A DNA stretch of 64,000 bases from Treponema sp. (GTDB lineage Bacteria > Spirochaetota > Spirochaetia > Treponematales > Treponemataceae), in the NCBI GenBank assembly GCA_017449285.1, contig JAFSJX010000043.1, positions 62,001-126,000 on the forward strand, read 5' to 3'. Made by a program: the position numbers and the translations under genes. The notes beneath the pieces were generated by a model. It saw only the letters and a program-made list of their open reading frames with translations. It searched no databases and was not told where the DNA came from. Positions 40,708 to 49,537 of this stretch are shown piece by piece; the first letter of the stretch is position 1, and every line of letters starts with the position of its first letter.

Positions 40708-42399
40708 ATGAAAACGCAGATTGTTTCTATTGAAAACGATAAAATTATTCTTTCAACTTCGCTCCATTCCGATGCGTTCGGGCGCACGCAGTACACGCAG
40801 GAAATTGATGAGGCGGGATTTGTCGCCACCGTGCCGCTGCATACGGATGACTGCGATGGCGTAACGTTTGACCGATGGAAATTTGACGGCACACAGACCG
40901 ACACAGATGACATCGCCGCATATGTTGGAAAATCGTTCGGCGCAGGAAAAACACTGTATGAAATTTTTGAGAGCGGCGATGCTGAAAAAATAAAACAGGC
41001 GGCATGGGCAACCTGTTCTGCACTGACGTCCGCACTCTCACAAAAAATTCCGATGGATGCCGTGGGAGCGGAAGGCATTGTCGTTTCTTTGCAGGAAGAC
41101 TGCGCAACCGTTCAGTTTATGCCCGCACAATTGTTCGACCGTTCTGCGCTCAACACTCGGGGCGATTACGCGGACTTTCAGGGATTTTTTATCAGGAAAG
41201 GTGTGGTCGGTGCGGAATCACTGCTGTTTACCCGCGCAGTCATTGCCTACCGTGCGCTGTGCGGTACACTCCCCTTTTCAGAACGCGATTTGTCAAAGCG
41301 GCAGGCGGATATTTTTGACGCGAATTTTACGCCGAGTTATATGCTGGTAAACGGACTGGACGCACATTTAAGCTCTGCCATTGACTGTGGTCTGCAAGTG
41401 AGCGCGGAACTAAAACCCTTGCCAGGAGAACGCCGCTTTGTAAACGAAAAAGATGTGGCAAAACGAAAAAAAATCATCAGCGCGGCGGAGCGATTTTCTC
41501 TCAGCACATTCAAGGCAGAACTTGAGTCTTCATCGCGCAAACCTGAGATTTCTGAATCCGATTTTTCTGCACGGCGGGAACAATTCTTAAAAAAGCAAAA
41601 AACAACCGTCAGGCGCAGACGATTTTTGCGGCGCAATCACAATCGGATTATTGTAGGTGCGGTCGCAGTGATTTTGGGAGCGTGGGCGGTCATCTCGTTT
41701 CATCGGGGAAATCAGCAACTTGCCACCACAAAGGGACTGACCTCTTGGCAGACGACACAAGCTTTGTACGCAACAATTCATCGGAGCAACGTGCCGCATC
41801 TGCAGGAAATTGCCAAGGGAAAAAAGATGAAAAATCTTCGTCAGATTGTGAGCGGATTTTACGTGACAAACCGAAGCCGTTTTACGATGAATCAGGACGA
41901 AGCGACCGTCAGCCCCGCTGAATGGCTCTTCCTCAAAAACAAGACGAATTTCTGGATGTACGGACTGACCCAACTGGCAATCGACGGAACGGAGGCGGAC
42001 GAAAATTTTGCCTATCCCACTCGGGGCGACCATCCCCAGCCGCTCACCGAAGAAAACGGAGTCACGCTTAGAAGAAGTCAGACTGTCTCGCATACGGCAG
42101 AATATTACCTGATTAACAATGATGACGCACGAATCAACATCAACAAGACGACCGACACTGTAACCCTCACATGGAAAAGAAATCGCTGGATTGTAACCGA
42201 AATTAAAAGCAAAAGCCAGCCGCTCTTTGTGTTCACCAAGAATTTTAAGGCTGATTTTCAAAACGCCCTGAACGAAACGGGGAACGATGTCTTTAAGGCG
42301 ACGGATATTCTCAGAGAAAAATACGAATGGATTCCCGCAGAAAAATCATTGCAAAGCGGAGAGACTTTACTGAAATCACGTTTTTCGCTGCCATTCTAA
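40708..42399 (+). CDS. membrane-anchored protein with a degenerate kinase-like N-terminal region
   Basis: A 563-residue protein. Residues 1-230 are soluble; LLFTRAVIAYRALCGTLPFSERD faintly recalls the C-lobe of Ser/Thr kinases (A..YR.L.G..PF) but no HRD or DFG motif is present. A basic stretch (KKQKTTVRRRRFLRRNHNR) precedes one membrane helix (IIVGAVAVILGAWAVISF, about 315-333), and a ~220-residue likely extracytoplasmic domain follows. ATG at 40708 is the first credible start. A pseudokinase receptor is speculative; otherwise unknown. Confidence 0.55.
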   Translation: MKTQIVSIENDKIILSTSLHSDAFGRTQYTQEIDEAGFVATVPLHTDDCDGVTFDRWKFDGTQTDTDDIAAYVGKSFGAGKTLYEIFESGDAEKIKQAAWATCSALTSALSQKIPMDAVGAEGIVVSLQEDCATVQFMPAQLFDRSALNTRGDYADFQGFFIRKGVVGAESLLFTRAVIAYRALCGTLPFSERDLSKRQADIFDANFTPSYMLVNGLDAHLSSAIDCGLQVSAELKPLPGERRFVNEKDVAKRKKIISAAERFSLSTFKAELESSSRKPEISESDFSARREQFLKKQKTTVRRRRFLRRNHNRIIVGAVAVILGAWAVISFHRGNQQLATTKGLTSWQTTQALYATIHRSNVPHLQEIAKGKKMKNLRQIVSGFYVTNRSRFTMNQDEATVSPAEWLFLKNKTNFWMYGLTQLAIDGTEADENFAYPTRGDHPQPLTEENGVTLRRSQTVSHTAEYYLINNDDARININKTTDTVTLTWKRNRWIVTEIKSKSQPLFVFTKNFKADFQNALNETGNDVFKATDILREKYEWIPAEKSLQSGETLLKSRFSLPF

Positions 42400-42492
42400 T
42401 TTGACGGCGAAAATTAACTTGGCGTTTTTATTTGACGGCACAAAAAAGATGCTTTATACTGAAAGTAATATAATTGAAAATAGGGAGATTTT

Positions 42493-43449
42493 ATGAAAAA
42501 AATCATCATGGCGGCTCTGGCGATGTGCCTTGCGGCAGGAAGTTTCGCGCAGGAAAAAGTATATCTGTGGCCGAACAAAGTTGGTCCTGGCTCTGAAAAA
42601 GTAAAAGTCACGCAGGAAACAACGGAGCGAAGCAAAATTCCGAATCATCAAAACCGCGCCATTTCTGGCGTGACCGAGCCATATTACGAAATTTTCAAAC
42701 CGGCGGCAAACGTCACCAACACCATGCGGTCAATTTTGGTCATTCCGGGTGGCGCATATCAGCGCGTCGTGATTGACACCGAGGGCTACGATTACGTAAA
42801 AGGCTACACCGATGCGGGCTACACGGTCTTTGTGCTGACATACCGCGCTCCGAACGATGGTCACAAAAATGCCTCACTGGTCGCCCTGCAGGACGCACAA
42901 CGGGCTATCCGTCTGATTAAGGCAAACGCAGAAAGGTACGGCATTTATCCGGGCAGAGTGGGCGTTATGGGAAGTTCAGCGGGAGGTCATGTTGCGGCAA
43001 GCCTTGCGACCCGTTTTAAAGAAGAAGTATACAAAGCGGTTGACGACGCGGACAAAGACAAGGACGGCAACTGGACAAGCGCAAAACCTGCATTTCAATT
43101 TTTAGTCTATCCAGTCATCACCATGCAGGATAACGGCTGTCATGCGGGAAGCCGAACCGCGCTTTTGGGAAACAAGCCGAATCAAAAGGAAAAAGATGCC
43201 GCCTCATGCGAACTGCTTACAAACGGCGCAACGCCACCCGCATTTATCGTATGCGCAACAGATGATAAGAGCGTTAATCCTTATGCGAATGCAATCGCCT
43301 ATTGGAAAGCGATGAGCGAAAAAGGCGCAAAATGCGAGCTGCATATTTTCCCCGAAAGCGGACACGGTTTTGGTGTGCTGAATGCCTACGGCACGGCGGC
43401 TTCATGGCAACAAATGTCGATTGAGTGGCTGAAAATCTATCAGAAATAG
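42493..43449 (+). CDS. secreted alpha/beta-hydrolase esterase (acetylxylan-esterase-like)
   Basis: A 318-residue protein with a signal peptide (KKIIMAALAMCLAAGSFAQ), KVYLWPNKVGPG, oxyanion region VIPGGAYQRV, nucleophile elbow VMGSSAGGHVAAS, Asp in CATDDKSVNP and His in ESGHGFGVLN. The YLWP start and GGAY loop are typical of BD-FAE/xylan esterases that act on plant polysaccharide. It may help a gut spirochaete deacetylate hemicellulose. AGGGAG precedes the ATG. Single gene. Confidence 0.87.
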   Translation: MKKIIMAALAMCLAAGSFAQEKVYLWPNKVGPGSEKVKVTQETTERSKIPNHQNRAISGVTEPYYEIFKPAANVTNTMRSILVIPGGAYQRVVIDTEGYDYVKGYTDAGYTVFVLTYRAPNDGHKNASLVALQDAQRAIRLIKANAERYGIYPGRVGVMGSSAGGHVAASLATRFKEEVYKAVDDADKDKDGNWTSAKPAFQFLVYPVITMQDNGCHAGSRTALLGNKPNQKEKDAASCELLTNGATPPAFIVCATDDKSVNPYANAIAYWKAMSEKGAKCELHIFPESGHGFGVLNAYGTAASWQQMSIEWLKIYQK

Positions 43450-43479
43450 CAGTTTGACAGTTTTACAAAAAGTGTCATA

Positions 43480-43508
43480 TTGACAAAACTATTTTTTCCC
43501 GCTATAAT
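43480..43508 (+). promoter_or_regulatory. consensus sigma-70 promoter of the carboxyltransferase gene
   Basis: TTGACA (43480-43485), 17-bp spacer, TATAAT (43503-43508): a full match to consensus, implying strong constitutive expression. A second TTGACA lies 27 bp upstream. Confidence 0.9.
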
Positions 43509-43538
43509 ACTCACCATCTTAGAGTGTCGAGGTTTTTT

Positions 43539-45020
43539 ATGGCAGAATACAATGTGGAAAAACAGCACGCAAAAGGCAAACTTCATGCAATTGAACGAAT
43601 CAACGCGCTGTGTGACAAGAACAGTTTTATGGAAATATATGCCGATGCGCGTCATCAATGCACTAATTTCGGCATGGAAAAGAAAGAGATTCCCTATGAT
43701 GGCGTAATCACGGGATTCGGCACGATTAACGGAAAGAAAGTCGCTGTCTATGCACAGGATTTTACGGTTCAGGGCGGCTCGCTTGGCAAGGTTCACGGAC
43801 AGAAGATTGCAGAGCTGATTGCAAAGGCTATCGAAATCAAATGCCCGGTGATTGGCGTGAACGATTCCGGCGGAGCGCGCATTCAGGAAGGTGTGGACGC
43901 ATTGTGCGGTTACGGCGACATTTTCTATCAGAACGTGCGCGCATCAGGCGTGATTCCGCAGATTTCGATTGTCGCAGGTCCCTGTGCGGGCGGCGCGGTG
44001 TATTCTCCGGGGTTGACCGACTTTATTTTTACCGTGGACAAAATTTCGCAGATGTACATCACCGGTCCAAAGGTCGTCAAGCAGGTCATGTTCATGGACA
44101 TTACCGACGAGGATTTGGGCGGAGCGGCGATTCACAGCCAGAAGTCTGGTGTGGCACACTACCGCTGCAATGATGAGAAAGACTGCTACGAAAAAGTGCG
44201 CAAACTTTTGGACTACATTCCGCATTTTTACGGCGAGCAGCAGACGGTTGCCCCAAAAATCAAATTTGACGCGAAGCACAAAGCAAAGCATATCAATACG
44301 ATTCTGCCAGAAGTGAGCAACAAGGGCTACGACATCCGCGAAGTGATTAACGACGTGACCGATGACGACAGTTTCTTTGAGGTGATGGCGGAATTCGCAC
44401 AGAACGCTGTGGTAGGTTTCGCAAAAGTTGAGGGAAAGACCGTCGGAGTGGTGGCGAACAACCCGGGATTTTTGGGCGGTGTCCTGAACTGCGACGCATC
44501 CGACAAGATTGCCCGCCACGTGCGCTTCTGCGACTGCTACAATATCCCGCTCCTGAACTTTGTGGACGTGCCAGGCTTTATCCCCGGCCCGCAGGAAGAA
44601 CAAAAAGGCATTATCCGCCACGGAGCAAAAGTGTTGTACGCATACAGCGAGGCATCTGTTCCCAAAGTAACGGTCATCACGCGCAAGGCATACGGCGGCG
44701 CATACATCGCGATGTGCTCAAAGCATCTGGGCGCGGATTTCGTCTACGCATGGCCAAAGGCAGAGATTGCCGTCATGGGAGCGGAAGGCGCGATTGGCAT
44801 TCTGTATGCAAAGGAAGCTGACCCGAACGTAAAGGCGCAGAAGGGTGCCGAATACCGCGAGACATTCATGACGCCGACCATCGCCGCCCAGCGTGACTAC
44901 ATCAGCGCAGTCATTCAGCCGGAAGAAACGAGGGCAAGAATCGTGCAGAGTTTTGCCCTGCTGGCAAACAAGACGAATGCGGACAGGCTGTGCCGCAAGC
45001 ACGGAAACATTCCGTTGTAA
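43539..45020 (+). CDS. acyl-CoA carboxylase/decarboxylase carboxyltransferase subunit
   Basis: A 493-residue crotonase-fold carboxyltransferase with two halves. Signatures: NDSGGARIQEGVDALCGYGD, ISIVAGPCAGGAVYSPGLTD, VNNPG-type VANNPGFLGGVLNCD, FVDVPGFIPGPQEEQKGIIR and TRKAYGGAYIAMCSKHLGAD. This matches propionyl/methylmalonyl-CoA carboxylase beta or decarboxylase alpha subunits. No biotin carboxylase, biotin carrier or membrane decarboxylase gene is in the window, so partners are encoded elsewhere. The ATG at 43539 (CGAGG upstream) is used instead of an upstream GTG. Strong promoter and two terminator-like stems flank it. Confidence 0.93.
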   Translation: MAEYNVEKQHAKGKLHAIERINALCDKNSFMEIYADARHQCTNFGMEKKEIPYDGVITGFGTINGKKVAVYAQDFTVQGGSLGKVHGQKIAELIAKAIEIKCPVIGVNDSGGARIQEGVDALCGYGDIFYQNVRASGVIPQISIVAGPCAGGAVYSPGLTDFIFTVDKISQMYITGPKVVKQVMFMDITDEDLGGAAIHSQKSGVAHYRCNDEKDCYEKVRKLLDYIPHFYGEQQTVAPKIKFDAKHKAKHINTILPEVSNKGYDIREVINDVTDDDSFFEVMAEFAQNAVVGFAKVEGKTVGVVANNPGFLGGVLNCDASDKIARHVRFCDCYNIPLLNFVDVPGFIPGPQEEQKGIIRHGAKVLYAYSEASVPKVTVITRKAYGGAYIAMCSKHLGADFVYAWPKAEIAVMGAEGAIGILYAKEADPNVKAQKGAEYRETFMTPTIAAQRDYISAVIQPEETRARIVQSFALLANKTNADRLCRKHGNIPL

Positions 45021-45044
45021 AAATGACAAAGCCATTTTTACAAC
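45014..45044 (+). terminator. stem-loop overlapping the carboxyltransferase stop codon
   Basis: A perfect 12-bp stem, GTTGTAAAAATG / CATTTTTACAAC, with loop ACAAAGC, starting in the last codons. It is followed at 45047 by CAAGTTTGC-AAC-GCAAACT, the same word as the hairpin at 35081. Confidence 0.65.
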
Positions 45045-45089
45045 AACAAGTTTGCAACGCAAACTCGCGCTAGAACGAAAGAAAACTGA

Positions 45090-45119
45090 GCCGCTGGCGA
45101 TTTGCTGGCGGCATTTTTT
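45090..45119 (+). terminator. rho-independent terminator of the carboxyltransferase gene
   Basis: GCCGC / GCGGC stem with a 13-nt loop followed by ATTTTTT. It lies directly before the convergent gene at 45121. Confidence 0.7.
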
Positions 45120-45120
45120 A

Positions 45121-45561
45121 TCAGGAATTATGTCGGGCAAAACAGTATCGCCATACGAAAGATGATTTAAATGAATCGAAAAAATCTTCATCCATAGGGG
45201 CTAACTTAACAGCATCCAGTTTGGGTATGATAAGTTCATCATCTTTCTCTTCCGTAATGTTTTCCATGACCTGTTTCTTAATGAATTCAAAAATATTTTT
45301 ATCGCAGACAGCAACGGTGTAATGCGCTGAATCCCTATAATACGTAATCACTTTAACATCATCATCTCTGTAGGAAAACAATAACGCATCTCCCATCTCA
45401 AAGAGTCTTATCATCTCCACGTCTTCATAATAGACATAATCAACGCAGCCCTTAAAATCAGTCTGCACCTGTTTTAAAGATTCCGCAACATCTTTTTTTA
45501 AATAGTTATGCAGATACACAGAATCCTTGCTAACCAATTCAGGTAAATCAACGAATTTCAT
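45121..45561 (-). CDS. small cytoplasmic protein, unknown
   Basis: A 146-residue acidic protein with AAAGGAGG before the ATG. It has a mixed alpha/beta appearance (VEMIRLFEMGDALLFSYRDD, VKVITYYRDSAHYTVAV) and many aromatic residues. No signal peptide or membrane helix. Possibly an immunity-like or SMI1-like small protein, but no motif supports that. First of several short leftward accessory genes. Confidence 0.6.
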   Translation of the reverse strand: MKFVDLPELVSKDSVYLHNYLKKDVAESLKQVQTDFKGCVDYVYYEDVEMIRLFEMGDALLFSYRDDDVKVITYYRDSAHYTVAVCDKNIFEFIKKQVMENITEEKDDELIIPKLDAVKLAPMDEDFFDSFKSSFVWRYCFARHNS

Positions 45562-45650
45562 AAAAGCCTCCTTTGATTATGTTTGTTTTTTATTTCTCCT
45601 CACAGTGGTTGTTACCCTATTTTAGTTCCTCTGCTTGCACAAAAATTTTC

Positions 45651-46118
45651 CTAGTCGCGCTTGTACACGATAGGAACTTCCGCTTTCTCAAAAGGCGACT
45701 TCCAGACTTCCCACATAATCGTCAGCGTTTTTTCGGTGAGCGTACCAGAATAAGGCAGCTGATTTTCCAGCCCCAGATATTCAAGTTGTTTTGTGTCAAA
45801 GTCATACTGCTTTTTGGGATAAAATGTAATATTTTGGGAAGCCTTGTTTTTATCTACCTCATACCTGCCAGTTTCAAAGCGCGTTCCAAACAACATTCCC
45901 GGCACTTCTTTTCCAAAATACATTCCCCCGATATACCGCTCATACGTGTCGTCTTCTTCATACAGAAGATACCGCTCCACGCACGATTCGCCATCTGCAT
46001 AACTGACTTCATTATTCCGATACTCGATTGCATCGTCATTGCTTTTGCATCCCGTAGTCAGCAGGGGGAAGATGAAAGCAAAAAGAATGACAAGAGAGTT
46101 TATTGTCTTGATGCGCAT
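45651..46118 (-). CDS. lipoprotein, unknown
   Basis: A 155-residue protein. CAGGAGG precedes the ATG at 46118. Signal peptide MRIKTINSLVILFAFIFPLL and lipobox TTGC. The mature part is rich in Tyr, Asp and Glu (ERYLLYEEDDTYERYIGG) and ends ...AEVPIVYKRD. It looks like a calycin-like small lipoprotein; no family recognised. It lies 78 bp after the zinc-ribbon gene, so it may be the last gene of the AAA operon transcript. Confidence 0.65.
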   Translation of the reverse strand: MRIKTINSLVILFAFIFPLLTTGCKSNDDAIEYRNNEVSYADGESCVERYLLYEEDDTYERYIGGMYFGKEVPGMLFGTRFETGRYEVDKNKASQNITFYPKKQYDFDTKQLEYLGLENQLPYSGTLTEKTLTIMWEVWKSPFEKAEVPIVYKRD

Positions 46119-46196
46119 GGAATACCTCCTGACGGGGAAAGTGTAGCACAGATGCAGGGGAGTTGCTAGCATGAAGCCATCCATTTTCAGCATTTT

Positions 46197-46940
46197 TTAA
46201 ACACCACGGACGCTCCCCCATTCGCCCGAAAATGCGCCTGAAATAGTGTCGCCGTTTGCAATGCCCTCAAAGTGTTCCGAACGTCTTATCGAATGGTGGA
46301 CTGTCTGTATTTTGCCAAAGAAAACATGCGTTTCGTCAGGCGGCGGATGCAAATCGGCATTGACCATGCGCAGACGCAACTTGTCGTCAAAGAGCGTTCC
46401 TTCGTAAGACTCTGTCGCATAGCCACCATTTACAAAGGTCGTTCTGACGGAAGCCGTCACCGTATTTCCCCGCACGCTCTCGATGATGAGATATTGCGTC
46501 ATGATTTCATCCGAGCGCATATAGTAGCCGACAATCGTTGATTTTTTTTCTGCGGTCTGCCATGCGCACATTTCTTTTGTTTCGCTTTTGCCAGCAACAG
46601 ATGGCAGCGCAGGCTTTTTCAGTTCGTCCGTTGCTTCGCCCGCCTTTATGCGATTTGTCTGGAGAATTGAAGCCATGCGATCCGACGAGATGGTGACGGA
46701 TGTCTGCTCTTCCTGCACAGAGGTTTCCGTTTCATCCTCTTCTATTACAACCGCCTCTTCTTCCAGTTCGATTTTGCAACCACATTCTGAGCAAAAAAGG
46801 TCGTCTGCTTCAAGCGGAGAACCACAGTTCGTGCAAAAGCGGGTGATTTTTTGCCCGTTTGTGGAGGCCGCTTCTTCTTTCTGCATGGCGTTTTCTGACT
46901 GCGGTGTTTGTGCTGACTGCGAGGTGAAAAAATCCATCAT
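46197..46940 (-). CDS. zinc-ribbon protein downstream of the triple-AAA ATPase
   Basis: A 247-residue protein. A zinc ribbon at 36-54 (FCTNCGSPLEADDLFCSECG, CxxC-x11-CxxC) resembles the N-terminal ribbon of the neighbouring ATPase. An acidic linker (EEEAVVIEEDETETSVQEEQ) leads to a C-terminal beta-rich domain (GYYMRSDEIMTQYLIIESVR, SYEGTLFDDKLRLRMVNADL, ending ISGAFSGEWGSVRG). The ATG overlaps the ATPase stop (ATGA), so translation is coupled and a physical partnership is likely. Function unknown. Confidence 0.75.
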   Translation of the reverse strand: MMDFFTSQSAQTPQSENAMQKEEAASTNGQKITRFCTNCGSPLEADDLFCSECGCKIELEEEAVVIEEDETETSVQEEQTSVTISSDRMASILQTNRIKAGEATDELKKPALPSVAGKSETKEMCAWQTAEKKSTIVGYYMRSDEIMTQYLIIESVRGNTVTASVRTTFVNGGYATESYEGTLFDDKLRLRMVNADLHPPPDETHVFFGKIQTVHHSIRRSEHFEGIANGDTISGAFSGEWGSVRGV

Positions 46941-49537
46941 ACGCCGACCGTTCCTTCATCAAGCACAAAATCTTCGCCCGTGATGGTCGTAAGCGTACTT
47001 TTGGTGCGTTCTGCTTGGGGCAAGGAAATGACGCGGGAATTTTTTTTGCGCACCACCATGTCGAAAAATTTTCTGATAGTGCGTCCGTTCGCAAAATTAC
47101 GGGTTCTGTTTTCCCACAAGTGCGTGATGAACTTTTTCGCAATCTCCTGCGCCTCTTTGGTGAGCGTAAGCCGCTCTTTTTTTGCGTAGAGGCAGAACAG
47201 TTCGTATAACTCGCCCTCGCCATAGTCGTCAATGTGGATATGGTGCGTGAACCGACTTGCCAAGCCTTCGTTCGTCGCCATCCACTCGTTCATCTTGCCC
47301 TCGTAGCCCGCCACAACCACGATGAATTTTCCGCGGTCATCTTCCATGCGCTTCATCAGCGTGTCCGTCGCCTCGTGCCCAAAATCGTCCGTGGCGAGCG
47401 CATACACTTCGTCGATAAAAAGAATGCCACCCGTCGCGTCATCGCAAAGTCGCTGCATGTTCTGTGCCGTATGACCCACATACTTCGCCACAATTTTGCT
47501 TCGCTCGCACTCAATAACCTTGTCGCTCGAAAGCAAGCCTATTGCATGGAACAGTTTTCCCAAAATACGCGCCACGGTCGTCTTTCCAGTGCCGGGGTTT
47601 CCCGTAAGCGCGATGTGAATTTCTGGCTTTTTGGGATTCTGGCCCAGTTTTTCCATTTCCCGGTTGATTTGAATTGTTTCGTAGAGTTCCCGCACCGCTT
47701 TTTTCACTTTTTCCATGCCGACAAGTTCGTTCAACTCGGCAAACACGTCCTGCACAGTGAGCGTTTTCTGTTCTTCATACGGAATGTCAGAAGCGCAAAT
47801 AGTCATCAGCGTTTCTTTTGTAAGCGATTCCGGCGAAAGATGTGAAATCCGCGAATCCATACGGAGTTTTATCGTGTCAAAGAGATTGCGCACGGCTCTT
47901 GCGTTGGCAAAATCCTTTCCCTTGTTTTTGCACAACTCTTCTATTGCAAACCGTGCCGTTTTTTCCGCATCGTCAGTTCCTGAAAAAACAAACTGCGCTT
48001 TTTTCACCTGCAAGCACAAAATGGCAAACAGTTCGTCCGCCATGTAGTCGTCAATGTGGATTTTATGCTCAAAACGGCTTTCAAGACCGGGGTTCATGCG
48101 CAGAAAATCCTGCATCTCGTTCTGGTAGCCCGCCGCAATCACCACAAATTTGCCGCGGTCATCTTCCATGCGCTTTAGGAGCGTTCCCACTGCCTCGCTT
48201 CCATAAGAATTCGCACTGCCGTCCGTTCCCGCAAGATAATACGCCTCATCAATGAACAGCACGCCGCCCATCGCCTTGTCGCACAGTTCGTTCACCTTAT
48301 CCTTGGTCTGCCCCACGAAGCCCGCCGTCATGTCAAGTCCGCCCGTCTCAACAACCTTGTCGCTCGGCAAAAGTTGCATGGCATAAAACAACTTTCCCAA
48401 AATGCGGGCAACGGTCGTTTTTCCCGTGCCAGGATTTCCCGTAAGAACCATGTGGACTTTGGGATTTTCTGCCGTGAGCCCAAGTGATTTTCGCCTTTGG
48501 TTGTTCTGAATCGACTGCGCAAGGCTTCGCACGGCCTTTTTTACGCTTTCCATGCCAATCAGTTCGTCAAGAAGGTCAAGAATTTCTTCCACGGTGCGAG
48601 GCTTTTTCGTCACTGGCAGGTCATCAATCTCAATCCGCTTTAAATCTTCCGCCGTCAAGTCTGATTTTTTGCTGAGGCGGGCAGCCTGTTTTTCGGTAAT
48701 CGTGCGCAGGATGTCTTTTTCCACGAGCCAGCCGTTTTTGTAGGGGAAATCGTGATGCTTTGCTTCCTGCACGCACAGAAGAAGAGAGTTTTGCACATCA
48801 TCAGAATAGACAAAGCCATTTTCGTGCAGTTTCTTTTCAAGGATTTTCGTAAGATTTTCATCGCTTATCGGCGGAAAGTCATAAAAAGTCACAAGATCAG
48901 AAAGTTCGCTCTTCTCCGTAAAAAAATCGTCCAGTTCTTTCTGCATACCAAGCAATATACATACCGTTCCGGATTTTTGCTCCGTCAGCCCCAGCAGAAG
49001 TTCATGCAGATAGTTTTTGTCATCGTGAACCTCGTCAATCAAAAACACGCCCAGTTTTTGCCCGGAAAGATATGACGCAATTTGCGTGTCGGTCGCGTAC
49101 TGCCGCTGCAATTTGTGCGCCGTTGTCCGCGCCACCGAGCCTGAAGAAAGACACTGCGATTTTTTGAGCAACGCAATAAAGCATTCCGCCACGAGCGACT
49201 TTCCCGTGCCCGTCTCGCCACGGAATACCAGCACATTGGTGTTCTCGCTTACAGGCATCCCGATTTTCTTCTGCTTCTGCCGAATGATGAGCGTGTTTAC
49301 GAACATCTGCAAGCGCGCGCGGATTTCTTCAAGCCCGATGTAGTCCAAACCGATATTTCCCGAAGCCGATTTATCCGGCTCCCGTGCGCTAGAATTTGGG
49401 GAGACTGTCTGATTTTGAGGAACGACTGGCTTTTCTTCTTGTGGCGCATTTTGTTCGGGCAAGCGCGTTCCGCACAGACGGCAGAATTTTGCAAGAGGTC
49501 GGTTTTGTTCGGCACAGGCAGGGCAGGAATTGGACAT
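46937..49537 (-). CDS. triple AAA+ ATPase (CbxX/CfqX type) with N-terminal zinc ribbon
   Basis: 866 residues. Zinc ribbon C5, C8, C20, C23; AAA1 (~62-260) with Walker A GETGTGKS at 107-114 and Walker B FLIDEVHDD at 165; AAA2 (~320-560) with GNPGTGKTTVARILGKLFYA at 367 and LFIDEAYY; AAA3 (~600-850) with GNPGTGKT at 646 and LFIDEVYA. AAA2 and AAA3 are CbxX/CfqX-like, the group of rubisco-activase CbbX and type VII secretion EccA; AAA1 is more divergent and Clp-like. All three sites keep catalytic residues. It likely remodels a protein complex, perhaps the membrane protein encoded just upstream, whose stop overlaps its start (TAATG). Confidence 0.88.
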   Translation of the reverse strand: MSNSCPACAEQNRPLAKFCRLCGTRLPEQNAPQEEKPVVPQNQTVSPNSSAREPDKSASGNIGLDYIGLEEIRARLQMFVNTLIIRQKQKKIGMPVSENTNVLVFRGETGTGKSLVAECFIALLKKSQCLSSGSVARTTAHKLQRQYATDTQIASYLSGQKLGVFLIDEVHDDKNYLHELLLGLTEQKSGTVCILLGMQKELDDFFTEKSELSDLVTFYDFPPISDENLTKILEKKLHENGFVYSDDVQNSLLLCVQEAKHHDFPYKNGWLVEKDILRTITEKQAARLSKKSDLTAEDLKRIEIDDLPVTKKPRTVEEILDLLDELIGMESVKKAVRSLAQSIQNNQRRKSLGLTAENPKVHMVLTGNPGTGKTTVARILGKLFYAMQLLPSDKVVETGGLDMTAGFVGQTKDKVNELCDKAMGGVLFIDEAYYLAGTDGSANSYGSEAVGTLLKRMEDDRGKFVVIAAGYQNEMQDFLRMNPGLESRFEHKIHIDDYMADELFAILCLQVKKAQFVFSGTDDAEKTARFAIEELCKNKGKDFANARAVRNLFDTIKLRMDSRISHLSPESLTKETLMTICASDIPYEEQKTLTVQDVFAELNELVGMEKVKKAVRELYETIQINREMEKLGQNPKKPEIHIALTGNPGTGKTTVARILGKLFHAIGLLSSDKVIECERSKIVAKYVGHTAQNMQRLCDDATGGILFIDEVYALATDDFGHEATDTLMKRMEDDRGKFIVVVAGYEGKMNEWMATNEGLASRFTHHIHIDDYGEGELYELFCLYAKKERLTLTKEAQEIAKKFITHLWENRTRNFANGRTIRKFFDMVVRKKNSRVISLPQAERTKSTLTTITGEDFVLDEGTVGV

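Noticed and set aside
40708..41500. Active Ser/Thr protein kinase
   Set aside because: No glycine loop, HRD or DFG motif is present; only a weak resemblance in one helix.
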